A DNA stretch of 64,000 bases from Methanomicrobiales archaeon (GTDB taxonomy: Archaea; Halobacteriota; Methanomicrobia; Methanomicrobiales; Methanospirillaceae): contig JAAYCY010000051.1 in NCBI GenBank assembly GCA_012729535.1, forward strand, positions 1-64,000, given 5' to 3'. Positions 7,665-17,594 of the stretch are shown here, one piece after another. Made by a program: the position numbers and the translations under genes. The notes under the pieces are model-generated. The model had not been told where the DNA came from. It saw only the letters and a list, made by a program, of their open reading frames with translations, and did no database searches. How positions within the stretch are numbered: the first letter of the stretch is position 1; each line of letters starts with the position of its first letter.

Positions 7665-9941
7665 ATGATACATTTTTTTGAGTGGCTGGCTAAACGAGTA
7701 ACACAGTCACCGTATATTGTTGCTATTTTTGTCGTCCTGGTTTTTATTACTGCATTATATGGCATGACTCTTGTTACCATGGAAACAGGTAATGATGCCT
7801 ATTTAGATAAGAACACTCCACGTGGTGCTTTGCTTTCACATTATATTGACACATATGGTTCTAATGCAATAATGCTCATCATCGAATCGGATGATGTCAC
7901 GAATGTTGATACCTTACATTATATTGACGGTCTTTTGGATCATATCGGGCGTCAGCAATATGTTGACGGAACATCGGGTATAGTCACTCTCCTGAAATCT
8001 GCAAATGGAGGAGACCTTCCAAGATCCTCGGCAGAAATCAAAAAGATAATTAGCAGGGCTCCACCGGAGGTCATACAAAGAAATCTGCCTTCAAACCTGA
8101 TGACTCTCTGTATTATCACTCTGACTCCCGGATTGTCAGATGATCGTCAGAAACAGGTTCTCTATGTGATAGAATCACTGGTCAGATCTTCCCGGATTCC
8201 TCCCGGGGTTTCTGTTACAATATCCGGAGAACAGGCTTTTAATGTTGAAATGGGCAATGAAATGAGTTCTTCCATGGGCTCACTTATTATGGCTGCAATG
8301 GGTCTGATGGTCCTGGCCATACTCACCCTGTTTTCTCATGTCAGATATGCACTTCTCCCCGTCATGGTTGTTGCATCTGGGCTTATTCTTACTTTTGGTG
8401 TGATGGGTCTTTCCGGAACATCTATCAGTATGGTGGTAATAGGGGCATTTCCTGTTCTTATTGGTATTGGCATTGATTATGCAATCCAGATTCATTCAAG
8501 GCTGGATGAAGAGATAAAAAAAGCACCCCTCCCCCAGGCAGTCACCACCGCCATAACAAAAACCTGTCCTTCGGTGCTTATTGCTATGCTAGCCACATCA
8601 ACAGGTTTTATTGCCATGGTTTTTGGCCCTATTCCTATGGTTGGTGATTTTGGGGTTACCTGTACCTTTGGGGTAATGTCCTGTTATCTCGCAGCCATTA
8701 TTATCGTCCCAACCTTTGCCATGCTTGTTGGGTACCCGCCAAAGAAGCAGAAGGGTCTTTTTTTCAGCAAAAAAGAAGAAAACCAATGTCCTAATGAATG
8801 TCAACCTGAAAAAAAACAATCAAGCAATTCTTTTATCGAACGGTATGATAATTTTCTTGGAAATATTGCATTAAGAATAGCAAAACGTCCGGTTCCGATA
8901 ATGTTATTCGTTTTTTTTATCGCTGCCATAGGTTTTCATCTTGATAATGAAGTGCCAATAAGTGCTGACCAAAAGACCTTTGTACCTTCTGATATGCCTG
9001 CCCTCGTTGACATGAATAAAATTTCCCGGACAATGGGTTCAACGAACACCATTCCTATCGTCGTTTCAGCAGGTAATGTCCTTGAACCATCAAATCTGGA
9101 TTGGATAAAAGGTTTTGGTGATTATGTAGTACAAAAGAATGATAAAATCACCGGTGTTTCAAGTATTGTAACACTCATTGAAGAATATAATAATAATACC
9201 ATCCCGGCAAACAGCCATGAAATTGCAGAAATTGTCAGAACCATTCCTGATCAGTATAAAAAACGGTACCTGAATGGAAATAACGAAGCAGTCCTTGAAT
9301 TCTCAACTACTGATATGGAGTTATCGCAGGCACGAGACCTGATAATGGTTATCCGAAAGGATCTGGATTGGTACCAGTCACCTCCTGGTCTGATTGTCAG
9401 GATTACCGGATCACTTGAGATGTTTAGTTCCCTGATGAATGATATTGTAAGGTCGAAATCATTGATGACTATTCTGGGATTTTCTTTTATTTTTGCTTTT
9501 TTACTCCTGGTATACAGGCGCATCAGTTCAGTTATTCCTCTCATTCCGATTCTCGCTATTATCGGGTGGAATGGTGCGATCATGTATATTTTGGGTCTTG
9601 ACTATACTCCTTTGACTGCTGTCCTGGGTTCCATGACAATTGGTGTAGCATCTGAATATACGATCCTCATCATGGAACGATGTGATGAGGAATTATCAAA
9701 GGGGCTGGATTTATTTGAAGCCATTCAGTTAAGCGTACAAAAAATTGGAACGGCAATCACCGTTTCAGGGCTGACAACAGTATTCGGATTTGCTGCTTTG
9801 ATGTTGTCCGAGTTTAATATTATCGCTAATTTCGGAGTTACTACTGTTATCACGGTTGGTTTTTCATTACTTGGTGCAATATTAATCATGCCGGCTGTAA
9901 TTTCTCTCACCTACCGGTTTACTCATCCGGTCGGTGAATGA
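7665..9941 (+). CDS. RND-superfamily exporter (HAE3/MMPL type)
   Basis: This is a 758-residue membrane protein with two repeats, each with one N-terminal helix, a large extracytoplasmic loop and five further helices, as in the archaeal HAE3 branch of RND transporters. The first repeat carries GIGIDYAIQIHSRLDEE near residue 270, the second GVASEYTILIMERCDEE near residue 665; these are the conserved helix-4 segments with acidic residues for proton coupling. A charged linker around residues 365-385 joins the halves. RND members of this type are thought to export lipids or hopanoid-like compounds; the substrate here is unknown. A GGAG element precedes the ATG. The sensor kinase follows 170 bp downstream. 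Confidence 0.9.
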   Translation: MIHFFEWLAKRVTQSPYIVAIFVVLVFITALYGMTLVTMETGNDAYLDKNTPRGALLSHYIDTYGSNAIMLIIESDDVTNVDTLHYIDGLLDHIGRQQYVDGTSGIVTLLKSANGGDLPRSSAEIKKIISRAPPEVIQRNLPSNLMTLCIITLTPGLSDDRQKQVLYVIESLVRSSRIPPGVSVTISGEQAFNVEMGNEMSSSMGSLIMAAMGLMVLAILTLFSHVRYALLPVMVVASGLILTFGVMGLSGTSISMVVIGAFPVLIGIGIDYAIQIHSRLDEEIKKAPLPQAVTTAITKTCPSVLIAMLATSTGFIAMVFGPIPMVGDFGVTCTFGVMSCYLAAIIIVPTFAMLVGYPPKKQKGLFFSKKEENQCPNECQPEKKQSSNSFIERYDNFLGNIALRIAKRPVPIMLFVFFIAAIGFHLDNEVPISADQKTFVPSDMPALVDMNKISRTMGSTNTIPIVVSAGNVLEPSNLDWIKGFGDYVVQKNDKITGVSSIVTLIEEYNNNTIPANSHEIAEIVRTIPDQYKKRYLNGNNEAVLEFSTTDMELSQARDLIMVIRKDLDWYQSPPGLIVRITGSLEMFSSLMNDIVRSKSLMTILGFSFIFAFLLLVYRRISSVIPLIPILAIIGWNGAIMYILGLDYTPLTAVLGSMTIGVASEYTILIMERCDEELSKGLDLFEAIQLSVQKIGTAITVSGLTTVFGFAALMLSEFNIIANFGVTTVITVGFSLLGAILIMPAVISLTYRFTHPVGE

Positions 9942-10112
9942 TTTAAAAGATTCTCCTATTTTTATCAATTATCATCTTAACCTGATTGTTTTTCTTTAAT
10001 ATCAGGATAAATTTGTAATTGGGTTTCAATCCTGGATGCAATAATTTATGCCGATTGGTGCCTAACATAATTGTTTCACATAGTTACATAAATCAACCCG
10101 GGTGGATCGGAT

Positions 10113-12086
10113 ATGAGCAGGATAGGTAGGAAAGAATATCATTTTGGTCAGTATTCCTTATCCTATCATATCATGATTATTATCCTGATAATCGGGATGG
10201 TTTTTACCGGGATAATATGTGCTTTCTTGTTTTTCGAGGGAAAACATTCGATTCAGTCAGAATATCTTGTTTCTCAACGATACGGAGAAGCGTCACTTCT
10301 CAATGCAGTGCAACTAGCTGACCAGAGTTTTTCTTTCTATGACAATGTCTATAATCCCCCACTCCGGCTTGGACTCCTCCGTTTCAGGAATTATTATAAT
10401 CAGAGTCAGGGTTTGACTGAAGATTTGGATCTGTACAAAATCCGGGATGACATTAGCATTTTTTTTGATATGCCAATTGATCTTTATATTTTCGATTCAT
10501 CAGGAGTAATTGTAGATGCAACATTCGAATCGGATATTGGCCTTGATTTTAGTATTTATCCGAATTTTAATCAAAGACTGACAAAAATCCGCGAAGGTGA
10601 TTCTATTGAATTCGATGCTGTTGTTACCGGAACACGACTAGGTGAAGAACGAAAATATGCCTATATTCCGACACCTGATCACCGGTATATCTTGGAAATT
10701 GGCATCAAACTGGATGAATTTTTTAAAAAAGAGGGAATATCCAAGTATCCTCGTCTGGCAACATGGTATAGTAAGACACGGGATGATGTGCTGTCTGCCT
10801 GGATATTTGACAGAACTGCACTAGTAACTTCAGATATCAGAACATCTGTTCAGGGATTTGATGCATACCCGTATGAATTCCAAGAATATGAAGGTCGGGA
10901 GGAGTACCTGAAACAAGTATTCCGGGAAGAGGAAAACCTTGTCATTGAAGATCCGGATTCACATACCGTTGTAAAATATATCTATATCCCTCAAATTCCA
11001 AGTAATTCAGTATCGGCTGGTTTATTTGATAAAATTGTAGAAATAACATACTCCACTACAGGTATAAAAGAGCAGGAAACTATCCTCTTTTATAATGTTC
11101 TCATCCTGGCAATCGGAGTAATCCTAATTATGGTATTTATTGCCATTGGAATTTCACGGTATATTGTACAGCCTGTTTCCCAAATCGTTGAAGACATAGA
11201 AATTATTGCCAATGGTGATTATAATCACAGGATTCGCCAGACAAAAGGTTTTGAATTCCAGAGGATTGAATCAAGCATCCAGAAGATGGTATCAAGCCTG
11301 AAAGAGGATATTATTTCCATACAGCAAAAAAGTGATGAACTGGACAACGAGCTTACCCATCGGCTTTCAGCAGAAAAATCATTGCGTATTATCAATTACA
11401 AATTGTCGCTGTTAAGTAGTATTACCAGGCATGATATTGTAAATAAGATTTCTGTGGTGTCATCCGGTCTTGATCTACTTGAAGAAGACGTTCCTGATAA
11501 TGGGCAGACATCACGTTATTTTGCCACAATTCGCGATGCAGTCAACAGTATCCATGAAATGATTCTTTTTACACGATTGTATGAAGAAATGGGTACAAAT
11601 GAGCCGGTGTGGCATAATGTTTCACAAAAGATCAATGAGGTTAAAAAAAGTCTAAATTATGGGCAGGTCATGATTATTGACAAGACTAATAACCTGGAAA
11701 TCTTTGCAGATCCCCTGTTTGATCGTGTTGTCTATAATCTGATTGAAAATGCACTCCGCCATGGTGGAGAGATTAGTACGATAGAGTTTGCCGCTGAACC
11801 TGGTGAATCAGAATGCCTTCTTATCGTGAGAGATGATGGTGTTGGTGTGCCGGGTATGGAAAAAGAATTAATTTTTAAGAGAGGACAAGGGAAAAACACC
11901 GGACTTGGTCTGTTTCTGGCAAGGGAGATACTTTCTTTAACCGATATTATTATTACAGAGACTGGAAAAGCCGGACAGGGAGCCAGGTTTGAGCTTACTC
12001 TCCCTCCTGGCAGATGGCGCAATAATGATCCGACTGCTGTACCTGATACTGATGATACAGGAGATACCTTGGGAATGATGAAATGA
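10113..12086 (+). CDS. Membrane-bound sensor histidine kinase
   Basis: The 657-residue protein has a transmembrane helix at about 16-38, a roughly 280-residue extracytoplasmic sensor region with a Cache-like look (IFDSSGVIVDATFESDIG), a second helix near 330-350, a HAMP domain to about 400, a phosphoacceptor helix with SITRHDIVNKISV near residue 440, and a HATPase domain with NLIENALRHGG (about 542), VRDDGVGVPG (574) and GLGLFLAREIL. All catalytic boxes are present. The HDIxN form of the H-box is common in methanogen kinases. No receiver is fused. The CheY-like protein at 13570-13926 is a possible, unproven partner. Confidence 0.9.
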   Translation: MSRIGRKEYHFGQYSLSYHIMIIILIIGMVFTGIICAFLFFEGKHSIQSEYLVSQRYGEASLLNAVQLADQSFSFYDNVYNPPLRLGLLRFRNYYNQSQGLTEDLDLYKIRDDISIFFDMPIDLYIFDSSGVIVDATFESDIGLDFSIYPNFNQRLTKIREGDSIEFDAVVTGTRLGEERKYAYIPTPDHRYILEIGIKLDEFFKKEGISKYPRLATWYSKTRDDVLSAWIFDRTALVTSDIRTSVQGFDAYPYEFQEYEGREEYLKQVFREEENLVIEDPDSHTVVKYIYIPQIPSNSVSAGLFDKIVEITYSTTGIKEQETILFYNVLILAIGVILIMVFIAIGISRYIVQPVSQIVEDIEIIANGDYNHRIRQTKGFEFQRIESSIQKMVSSLKEDIISIQQKSDELDNELTHRLSAEKSLRIINYKLSLLSSITRHDIVNKISVVSSGLDLLEEDVPDNGQTSRYFATIRDAVNSIHEMILFTRLYEEMGTNEPVWHNVSQKINEVKKSLNYGQVMIIDKTNNLEIFADPLFDRVVYNLIENALRHGGEISTIEFAAEPGESECLLIVRDDGVGVPGMEKELIFKRGQGKNTGLGLFLAREILSLTDIIITETGKAGQGARFELTLPPGRWRNNDPTAVPDTDDTGDTLGMMK

Positions 12087-12582
12087 TTTTTAATACGATC
12101 AAACTCTGTCTTCTTCCCTTCGGAGGATATAAATTTTATTCCCGTCTTCCTAAAATACCGGTTATTCTTTAAGATTTCAACCTGATTCAGAACATCTATA
12201 AGAACCATTTCCCGGTTATGTGAGGATAGACCTCTCAGCTTAAAATGTCAGACATGAAGGGAATATTATTTTGAAAATATAGAAAATCCTTATATGTGTG
12301 GAGCAGTTTTTCATATATTTTCAGGGATATAAAATCGGATTAATACTCGTTTTTTCATTAAAGGAAGATAAATTATCGTCTTTTAATATTACGGTCATTA
12401 TGGGTCAGACGTCTGTCTGCCGTCTTCACGAGTCTGTTTCATTTTTATAAAAAAGGAAAACGTTCCTCCATAATTCCCGCAAATATCATTTTTTATTTTA
12501 AAAAGGAGAATTTTTCAGAGTATTTCACATTATAAAATTCAAGCAGGGTTTTTTTCACAGGGTCTTTTGTAAACCGGAGTGG
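12087..12582. other. AT-rich gap between convergent genes
   Basis: About 500 bp separate the kinase stop from the end of the minus-strand hydrolase gene. It contains several T-rich tracts that could end transcription in either direction, and a 10-bp perfect palindrome CAGACGTCTG at 12406-12415. No open frame or promoter stands out. Confidence 0.5.
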
Positions 12583-13449
12583 TTATCCGGGGGGTCTTGT
12601 TTCAATCACACTAACCAGTGAGAGGATACCTCCATAGGGTGAAGAACGGTTTGTTGTAAGATCATATCTTTCCCCGTCTGTTAAGACGATCACCGTCCCT
12701 CTGATGTCGGTTCTGAATACCTGGGCACCCGTGGCCTTCAGACCCATAACCGTAGCCGGATGGGGCTCGTCATATTTTCCTGTACTAATAACTGCAACTT
12801 CTGGTTGCAGGGTGCTTATAAAACCAGGATCATATCCTTCTCTTGAACCGTGGTCTGCAACACGAAGAATCTGAACCGGTTTAGTAAGTATGATGTCAGG
12901 GGCAGGTTCCCTGTTCATCAAAAGGGTGGTAATATTTCCGGTTGTAATCTTCATTATTGCCTCATCTGAGTAACGGCCGGTGTTATTTGGCTGGAGAACA
13001 TCAATAAAAACAGTATCTGCTACCACAATTCTGTCTCCCAGGATGAGGGGCTGAAATGGGATTGACTCATTGACAATCCTGCCATGGACCTTTTGGTATG
13101 ATTCCAGGGAAGGATAGGAACCATAGTCACGATACTCATGAACCCTGGTCCGGTTCATTACCTCAAGAATACCCCCTGTTTTATCGTAGGAGTAGCCGGT
13201 TACGATGAACTGGTGAACGTCAGTGATATTCTGACTTCCTAAATACCAGGCAGTAGTGTTGCGATCAGATCCGGCATCGATGAGAATATTGGAGTCATCA
13301 GTCTGGACTAAAACAGCATCACCATGCCCGACGTCGATCATATGAATTTTTGTGTTATCTGCATAGACAAAAAAACAAGATGATATCAGAAGAGACAATA
13401 TCAGTACAATAATCAATTCTTTTTTAATGAGGAATTCAGAACCAGTCAT
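12583..13449 (-). CDS. Secreted ComEC-like metallo-beta-lactamase-fold protein, metal site degenerate
   Basis: After an N-terminal hydrophobic signal or anchor (about residues 11-30), the 288-residue protein follows the ComEC C-terminal fold: IHMIDVGHGDAVLVQ, ILIDAGS, then VADHGSREG and AVISTGKYDEPHPATV. The canonical SHPHADHIGG metal motif is replaced by TGYSYDKTGG, so the first two histidines and the last are gone and only the aspartate remains. Hydrolytic activity is therefore doubtful; a binding or structural role outside the membrane is inferred. No comEC-type membrane channel is fused or adjacent. It stands alone between convergent kinase and receiver genes. Confidence 0.75.
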   Translation of the reverse strand: MTGSEFLIKKELIIVLILSLLISSCFFVYADNTKIHMIDVGHGDAVLVQTDDSNILIDAGSDRNTTAWYLGSQNITDVHQFIVTGYSYDKTGGILEVMNRTRVHEYRDYGSYPSLESYQKVHGRIVNESIPFQPLILGDRIVVADTVFIDVLQPNNTGRYSDEAIMKITTGNITTLLMNREPAPDIILTKPVQILRVADHGSREGYDPGFISTLQPEVAVISTGKYDEPHPATVMGLKATGAQVFRTDIRGTVIVLTDGERYDLTTNRSSPYGGILSLVSVIETRPPG

Positions 13450-13569
13450 TAAGTATGATGATATGAATTGTCTCCATGAAAGTTCTTCTTCTCTCTGGCA
13501 ATTATGAGTGTTTACATTCCCGTATTTGCATTAAGATCTCTAAAATAGATAATACCAGGTGTTATTTTC

Positions 13570-13926
13570 CTATGTTTCCACTTTCCTGACACTATCGATG
13601 AGTTCATCTTTCTGATATGGCTTTACAACATAACCTGCAGCACCCACCCTCAATGCCAGAGCAACAACCTGCTCAAGACCTGCTCCGGAACACATAATTA
13701 CGGGAATGTGTGGATATTCCCGTTTTACTTCTCGTAATATCTCAATCCCATTATATGTTGGCATGACAAGATCGAGCATGATAACATCAGGTTTATGTTC
13801 ACCGATATAATCCAGGATGTGAATTCCATCCGGTTGTGTCAGGGTAGAATAGCCGGCACCGGATAGGATCTTGTCCATGTGATCAAGGTCTGCCGGATTA
13901 TCATCAACTAAAAGCACCTTTGTCAT
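13570..13926 (-). CDS. Stand-alone CheY-like response regulator receiver
   Basis: A single 118-residue receiver domain. The acidic pocket is VDDN near residue 8, the phosphoacceptor aspartate is in VIMLDLVMP near residue 52, the switch serine in MCSGAG near 79 and the lysine in YVVKPYQ near 102. No output domain is attached, so it signals through protein contacts or phosphotransfer. The nearest kinase is at 10113-12086, one gene away and in the opposite direction; pairing is plausible but not shown. Confidence 0.9.
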   Translation of the reverse strand: MTKVLLVDDNPADLDHMDKILSGAGYSTLTQPDGIHILDYIGEHKPDVIMLDLVMPTYNGIEILREVKREYPHIPVIMCSGAGLEQVVALALRVGAAGYVVKPYQKDELIDSVRKVET

Positions 13927-14006
13927 GCCATCAACTCATATTCTGACCGGAACTCTCCCTCATCCCGGATTATGTGTTATTAGTCGTCGTACCCTATCAA
14001 TTTGAC

Positions 14007-14049
14007 TGAATATAAAGGAGGCTTGCTCTGCAAAATCAGCATGTGCTGA
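14007..14049 (+). promoter_or_regulatory. TATA box and short palindrome before the ABC-class ATPase
   Basis: GAATATAAAG at 14007-14018 resembles an archaeal TATA element; the start expected about 25 bp on falls at 14036-14049, which reads TCAGCATGTGCTGA, a palindrome with 6-bp arms. The ATPase start codon at 14091 follows after a short leader. Confidence 0.35.
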
Positions 14050-14090
14050 CACCCTGGTAACCATCGTTCATTTCTTTTAGAAGGTTGAAC

Positions 14091-15569
14091 ATGTTTGGTA
14101 GCGAATTACCTATGCAGACCTGGCTGTCAAACCTATCGAATATTATACCTGGATTGAAGCACTCGGATTTTTGTATTCCTGAAAAGATTAATCCTGGTAC
14201 CGATACCTACCTTGTTCCTTCTCCTGACAAGCAGGATCTTCAGTTTCATTTCCCGGTCATAATCAAGTCCGGAATTATGGATACCTTTCCCCTTCCGGTT
14301 TCTGCATCAGCTGGAGCAGTGCATGCAATCATAGAACATTGCAAAAAAACATCCATGAAAGATAGAAAAATCGGTCTTTTACATGGCATAACAACCTCTA
14401 ATCAGTCCCGGTATGCAGTCAATACTGAACCTTGTACAATTACATCTTCCCGCTCTAATATTGCCAGTAACCTCTGGCGTGCTGATGACCTGAACACTGT
14501 TGTTCCGGGAGGTATTAAATTAGGAATTCGTGGAGCAATACCAAATCTTCCGGTAAATCCCGGTAATATCAGCAGGGTAGTCACAATCCTGTATGAATAT
14601 ATTGAGAGCATGGTTAATTGCGTCAATCATGTTCCTGAAGGGCTGATAAAAAAAGAGTGGGAAGCAACCCATGATCAGCAGGTTCTCAGGAAACAACTAG
14701 CCAAAATAGGGCTGGTGTGTTTTATTGGTGATGGAACCAGGCCTGCACGGAGATATACCAGGCATCGGAGCTGGTACCGAATCGCCGGACCAAAGGATGG
14801 AGTACATGTACCTTTTTACTGCCCGACAGAACTCTCTCCGGTTGAGATTTACTTGAAGGGATCAAATCGAACAATTACCGGGCTTGGAATACGCAAAGGT
14901 GAAATATTTGCGATAACCGGTTCGAATGCTGAAGGAAAATCAACCCTGCTCCAGGCAGTATTGGCAGGTGAAGATGACCATGCAATCGGTGACGGAAGGG
15001 AGCTGGTCGTCACAGTTCAAGGGGGACTTATGCCTGATGCGACCAGCATTGAATTAAAAGGGGATAATCTCGCGCCATTCTTTGATAGCCTTCCTCCCGG
15101 AATGTCAGGTAGTCCTTCTTCTGCATATGGCCAGGGGAGTGGATCAGCTTCCATGGCATCGAGAATATCCGGTGCACTTCGTAAAAAATCTCCGTATATC
15201 ATAATCGATGAAGACCGTTCTGCTCAAAACCTCATGGTTCCCTGTTACATGAGTTCATCTGAAATACATGCTCTTGCAACTCTTGTCCGGAATAGCAGGG
15301 AGTTACTATCAGATACATCGCTAATATTAGCAGGGTCAGGTATGGAACTCCTGATTGCCCAGGCAGACCGGATTATCAGGTTTAGTAACCATGAAGCTCA
15401 GGCTCTATCTGTCACCATGTACCGGGAAGGTCTTAGCAGACACTATGACTTGCTCCGGAAAATGATCCCTGAAAAAGATCCAGGAGAGGAACGGTCTCAT
15501 TTACCGGTTGGAATAATGATAAAAAAACAGAGTGTTAGTAATATCTCAACGGACGGTCATCATGCCTGA
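14091..15569 (+). CDS. Predicted ATPase of the ABC class (COG3044 type)
   Basis: The protein has a long N-terminal region of about 260 residues and then an ABC-like nucleotide-binding core with Walker A GSNAEGKSTLLQA near residue 282 and a Walker B-like YIIIDEDRSAQNLM near 375, as in the COG3044 ABC-class ATPases. There are no membrane helices and no partner permease, so it is not an ordinary transporter subunit. The ATG at 14091 is preferred over an in-frame TTG at 14085 because AGAAGG lies six bases before it. Its 3' end overlaps the convergent beta-propeller gene by 35 bp. The biochemical role of the family is unknown. Confidence 0.8.
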   Translation: MFGSELPMQTWLSNLSNIIPGLKHSDFCIPEKINPGTDTYLVPSPDKQDLQFHFPVIIKSGIMDTFPLPVSASAGAVHAIIEHCKKTSMKDRKIGLLHGITTSNQSRYAVNTEPCTITSSRSNIASNLWRADDLNTVVPGGIKLGIRGAIPNLPVNPGNISRVVTILYEYIESMVNCVNHVPEGLIKKEWEATHDQQVLRKQLAKIGLVCFIGDGTRPARRYTRHRSWYRIAGPKDGVHVPFYCPTELSPVEIYLKGSNRTITGLGIRKGEIFAITGSNAEGKSTLLQAVLAGEDDHAIGDGRELVVTVQGGLMPDATSIELKGDNLAPFFDSLPPGMSGSPSSAYGQGSGSASMASRISGALRKKSPYIIIDEDRSAQNLMVPCYMSSSEIHALATLVRNSRELLSDTSLILAGSGMELLIAQADRIIRFSNHEAQALSVTMYREGLSRHYDLLRKMIPEKDPGEERSHLPVGIMIKKQSVSNISTDGHHA

Positions 15570-17457
15570 TTCCGATATCCATCAGCCGGTTTGTAAGATC
15601 GATGATATCTGATCCCACGATCCGGTCACGGGATATGGTATAAAGTACGTCGTCCATAAAGATTGACCGAAGAACAGTTGATCCATACCACCAGTTATCG
15701 TTGGTCGAGCCGGTTCCCTGCTTTATCTTTCCCTTTTCGATAAATCCGCTTTCCGGGTCAATTCCAAAGACATATGTTCCCTGCCAGGTCTCTTCGGTAT
15801 GTGATCCTTCGTACTTACTTCCTTCAACTGGGACATGGATAACTTCCCTGATGGGTATTGCCATAATATTTCGTTCCTTGTCAAGGAGGAACGCCCGGTG
15901 GTCTGAAAGTACCGCTGAATCGGATCCTTTTTCCCCGATGACAATACTTTCGACAAGTTTCGGATTGTTCACATCACTTACGTCAAAGAGAGCAATTTTT
16001 ACACCCGTCGGGATAATTCCTCCCCATTCATTCTCCATGGTATCTTTGCCAATACCAATCAGGTGAGTTTCGTCATAGGGGTGAAGATAATCTGAATATC
16101 CCGGAATCTTGAGTTCTCCGAGAATTCCCGGCTGGTATGGATTAGAAAGATCGATTACAAAGAGTGGGTCGGTCTGTTTAAAGGTCACCAGGTACAGGAG
16201 GTCTCCCATAAATCGTGCTGAGTATATCCTCTCTTCAGGAGCAAGATGTTCAAGCCTGCCGATCGTCTTAAGTTCTGGATCAAGGACGTACACATTACTG
16301 TATTGCTTTTCACTGCTGCTCCAGTCAGAAACCGTTGTAGCTACCCGCAGGTTTCCCCGGTTTTCATCCAGTGAGAACTGGTTGAGGAGATAACCTGGCA
16401 CAGTTCCGGTTGCTTTGTAGGTAATATCCCCGTTTTTAATGGCGAACCGGTGGATTACTGACTTCTGATCAGGTTCAGAGCTACCTATTGAATCTTCTTC
16501 AGGAAGATCCCATCCCCTCCATGGCTGCTGCTTTTCATAGGCTATGTAGACATTTTCAGGGGAAACGTAAAGGGTATTCGAGTATCCAAGCAGAAAAGAC
16601 TCAGCCTGTGGTTCTCCTGATCCAGCAACTGGAAATGAGGTTAAGGTATGCATCTGGTATTCGTTCATGGGGAAAGGAGGGCACCAGATCGAAGATGATT
16701 CAATTGCCTCGTTACCATCATAGATAACCGGCATTCGTGGATCATAATAATCAGGATAATCAGATGTCAAAAAATATACATAATCTCCTATCATTCGGGC
16801 ATTTTCATAGGTTCCCGGAGCTGAAATGTCCCTGAATTCCTTGGGTTGTGACCGGTCACTGATATCATAGATGACTGCATGGGTCTGCCTGGTATAATCC
16901 GACACTGGAACTGATGTTCCTTTGGGAGTATACCAGTGTTCATCCTGGGTATCAGTAAATACAACCAGTCGGTTCCCGGAGAGGAAAAGTTCTGATACCG
17001 AACCTGATACCGGTATTTCTGTAATAATTTTTCCTTGCTTTGCAGGAAATGCATCAACAATGGTAAGGATATCACCACTTACGACATAGATGTATTTCCC
17101 ATCATTTTTTACAAAATCTGCTTCGTCAACTCCCTGGACCTGGACATTGGTTGTCGAATAGTCAGTTGCACTTATGCCTCCACTCGATCCAGAGGTTGGT
17201 ACTGGTGCTGCAGCTTTCGTTGCCGTGAGTGTCTGAGCTGAAGTCTCTGCTCTTTCCATCATGGGCATAGCCATATCATAATTGACTACATCAGGATACC
17301 CATATCGTGCCTGTTGAGTGGCATTCTCAAGGTACTCTTTGAGCTCTTCATGTGTGGTGATCTCCAAAAGTTTTAATTCATCAGCATCTGTTCCAGAAAC
17401 CTGGAAAATACCCACAGAAATGATAAGCAGAGTCATCATCACGAGCATGTATCGCAT
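15535..17457 (-). CDS. Secreted beta-propeller domain protein
   Basis: The mature part matches the archaeal secreted proteins with a C-terminal beta-propeller distantly related to WD-40 (COG4880, Beta_propel). The hallmark is TNVQVQGVDEADFVKNDGKYIYV near residue 115, followed by repeated blades such as LFLSGNRLVVFTD, GDYVYFLTSDYPD and DLLYLVTFKQTDPLFVIDLSNP. The ATG at 17455-17457 gives a clean signal peptide (MRYMLVMMTLLIISVGIFQV); an earlier ATG at 17496 adds 13 residues. The length is 640 residues. It probably acts on the outside of the cell; ligand unknown. It overlaps the convergent ATPase gene by 35 bp. Confidence 0.85.
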   Translation of the reverse strand: MRYMLVMMTLLIISVGIFQVSGTDADELKLLEITTHEELKEYLENATQQARYGYPDVVNYDMAMPMMERAETSAQTLTATKAAAPVPTSGSSGGISATDYSTTNVQVQGVDEADFVKNDGKYIYVVSGDILTIVDAFPAKQGKIITEIPVSGSVSELFLSGNRLVVFTDTQDEHWYTPKGTSVPVSDYTRQTHAVIYDISDRSQPKEFRDISAPGTYENARMIGDYVYFLTSDYPDYYDPRMPVIYDGNEAIESSSIWCPPFPMNEYQMHTLTSFPVAGSGEPQAESFLLGYSNTLYVSPENVYIAYEKQQPWRGWDLPEEDSIGSSEPDQKSVIHRFAIKNGDITYKATGTVPGYLLNQFSLDENRGNLRVATTVSDWSSSEKQYSNVYVLDPELKTIGRLEHLAPEERIYSARFMGDLLYLVTFKQTDPLFVIDLSNPYQPGILGELKIPGYSDYLHPYDETHLIGIGKDTMENEWGGIIPTGVKIALFDVSDVNNPKLVESIVIGEKGSDSAVLSDHRAFLLDKERNIMAIPIREVIHVPVEGSKYEGSHTEETWQGTYVFGIDPESGFIEKGKIKQGTGSTNDNWWYGSTVLRSIFMDDVLYTISRDRIVGSDIIDLTNRLMDIGIRHDDRPLRYY

Positions 17458-17594
17458 TTTTCCATCCGGAATCATACGAAGTAATAGACAATCCAATGAT
17501 AATTAGTTATTTGTAACTTGGAAATTTTTTGAAGTTATCTATGTCAGATTACTTACCAAATGAGAATTTCAGGAATTTTAGGTGACTTCATCCA

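Noticed and set aside
12406-12415. Palindrome CAGACGTCTG in a convergent gap
   Set aside because: Only 10 bp, no promoter or regulator nearby; can occur by chance.
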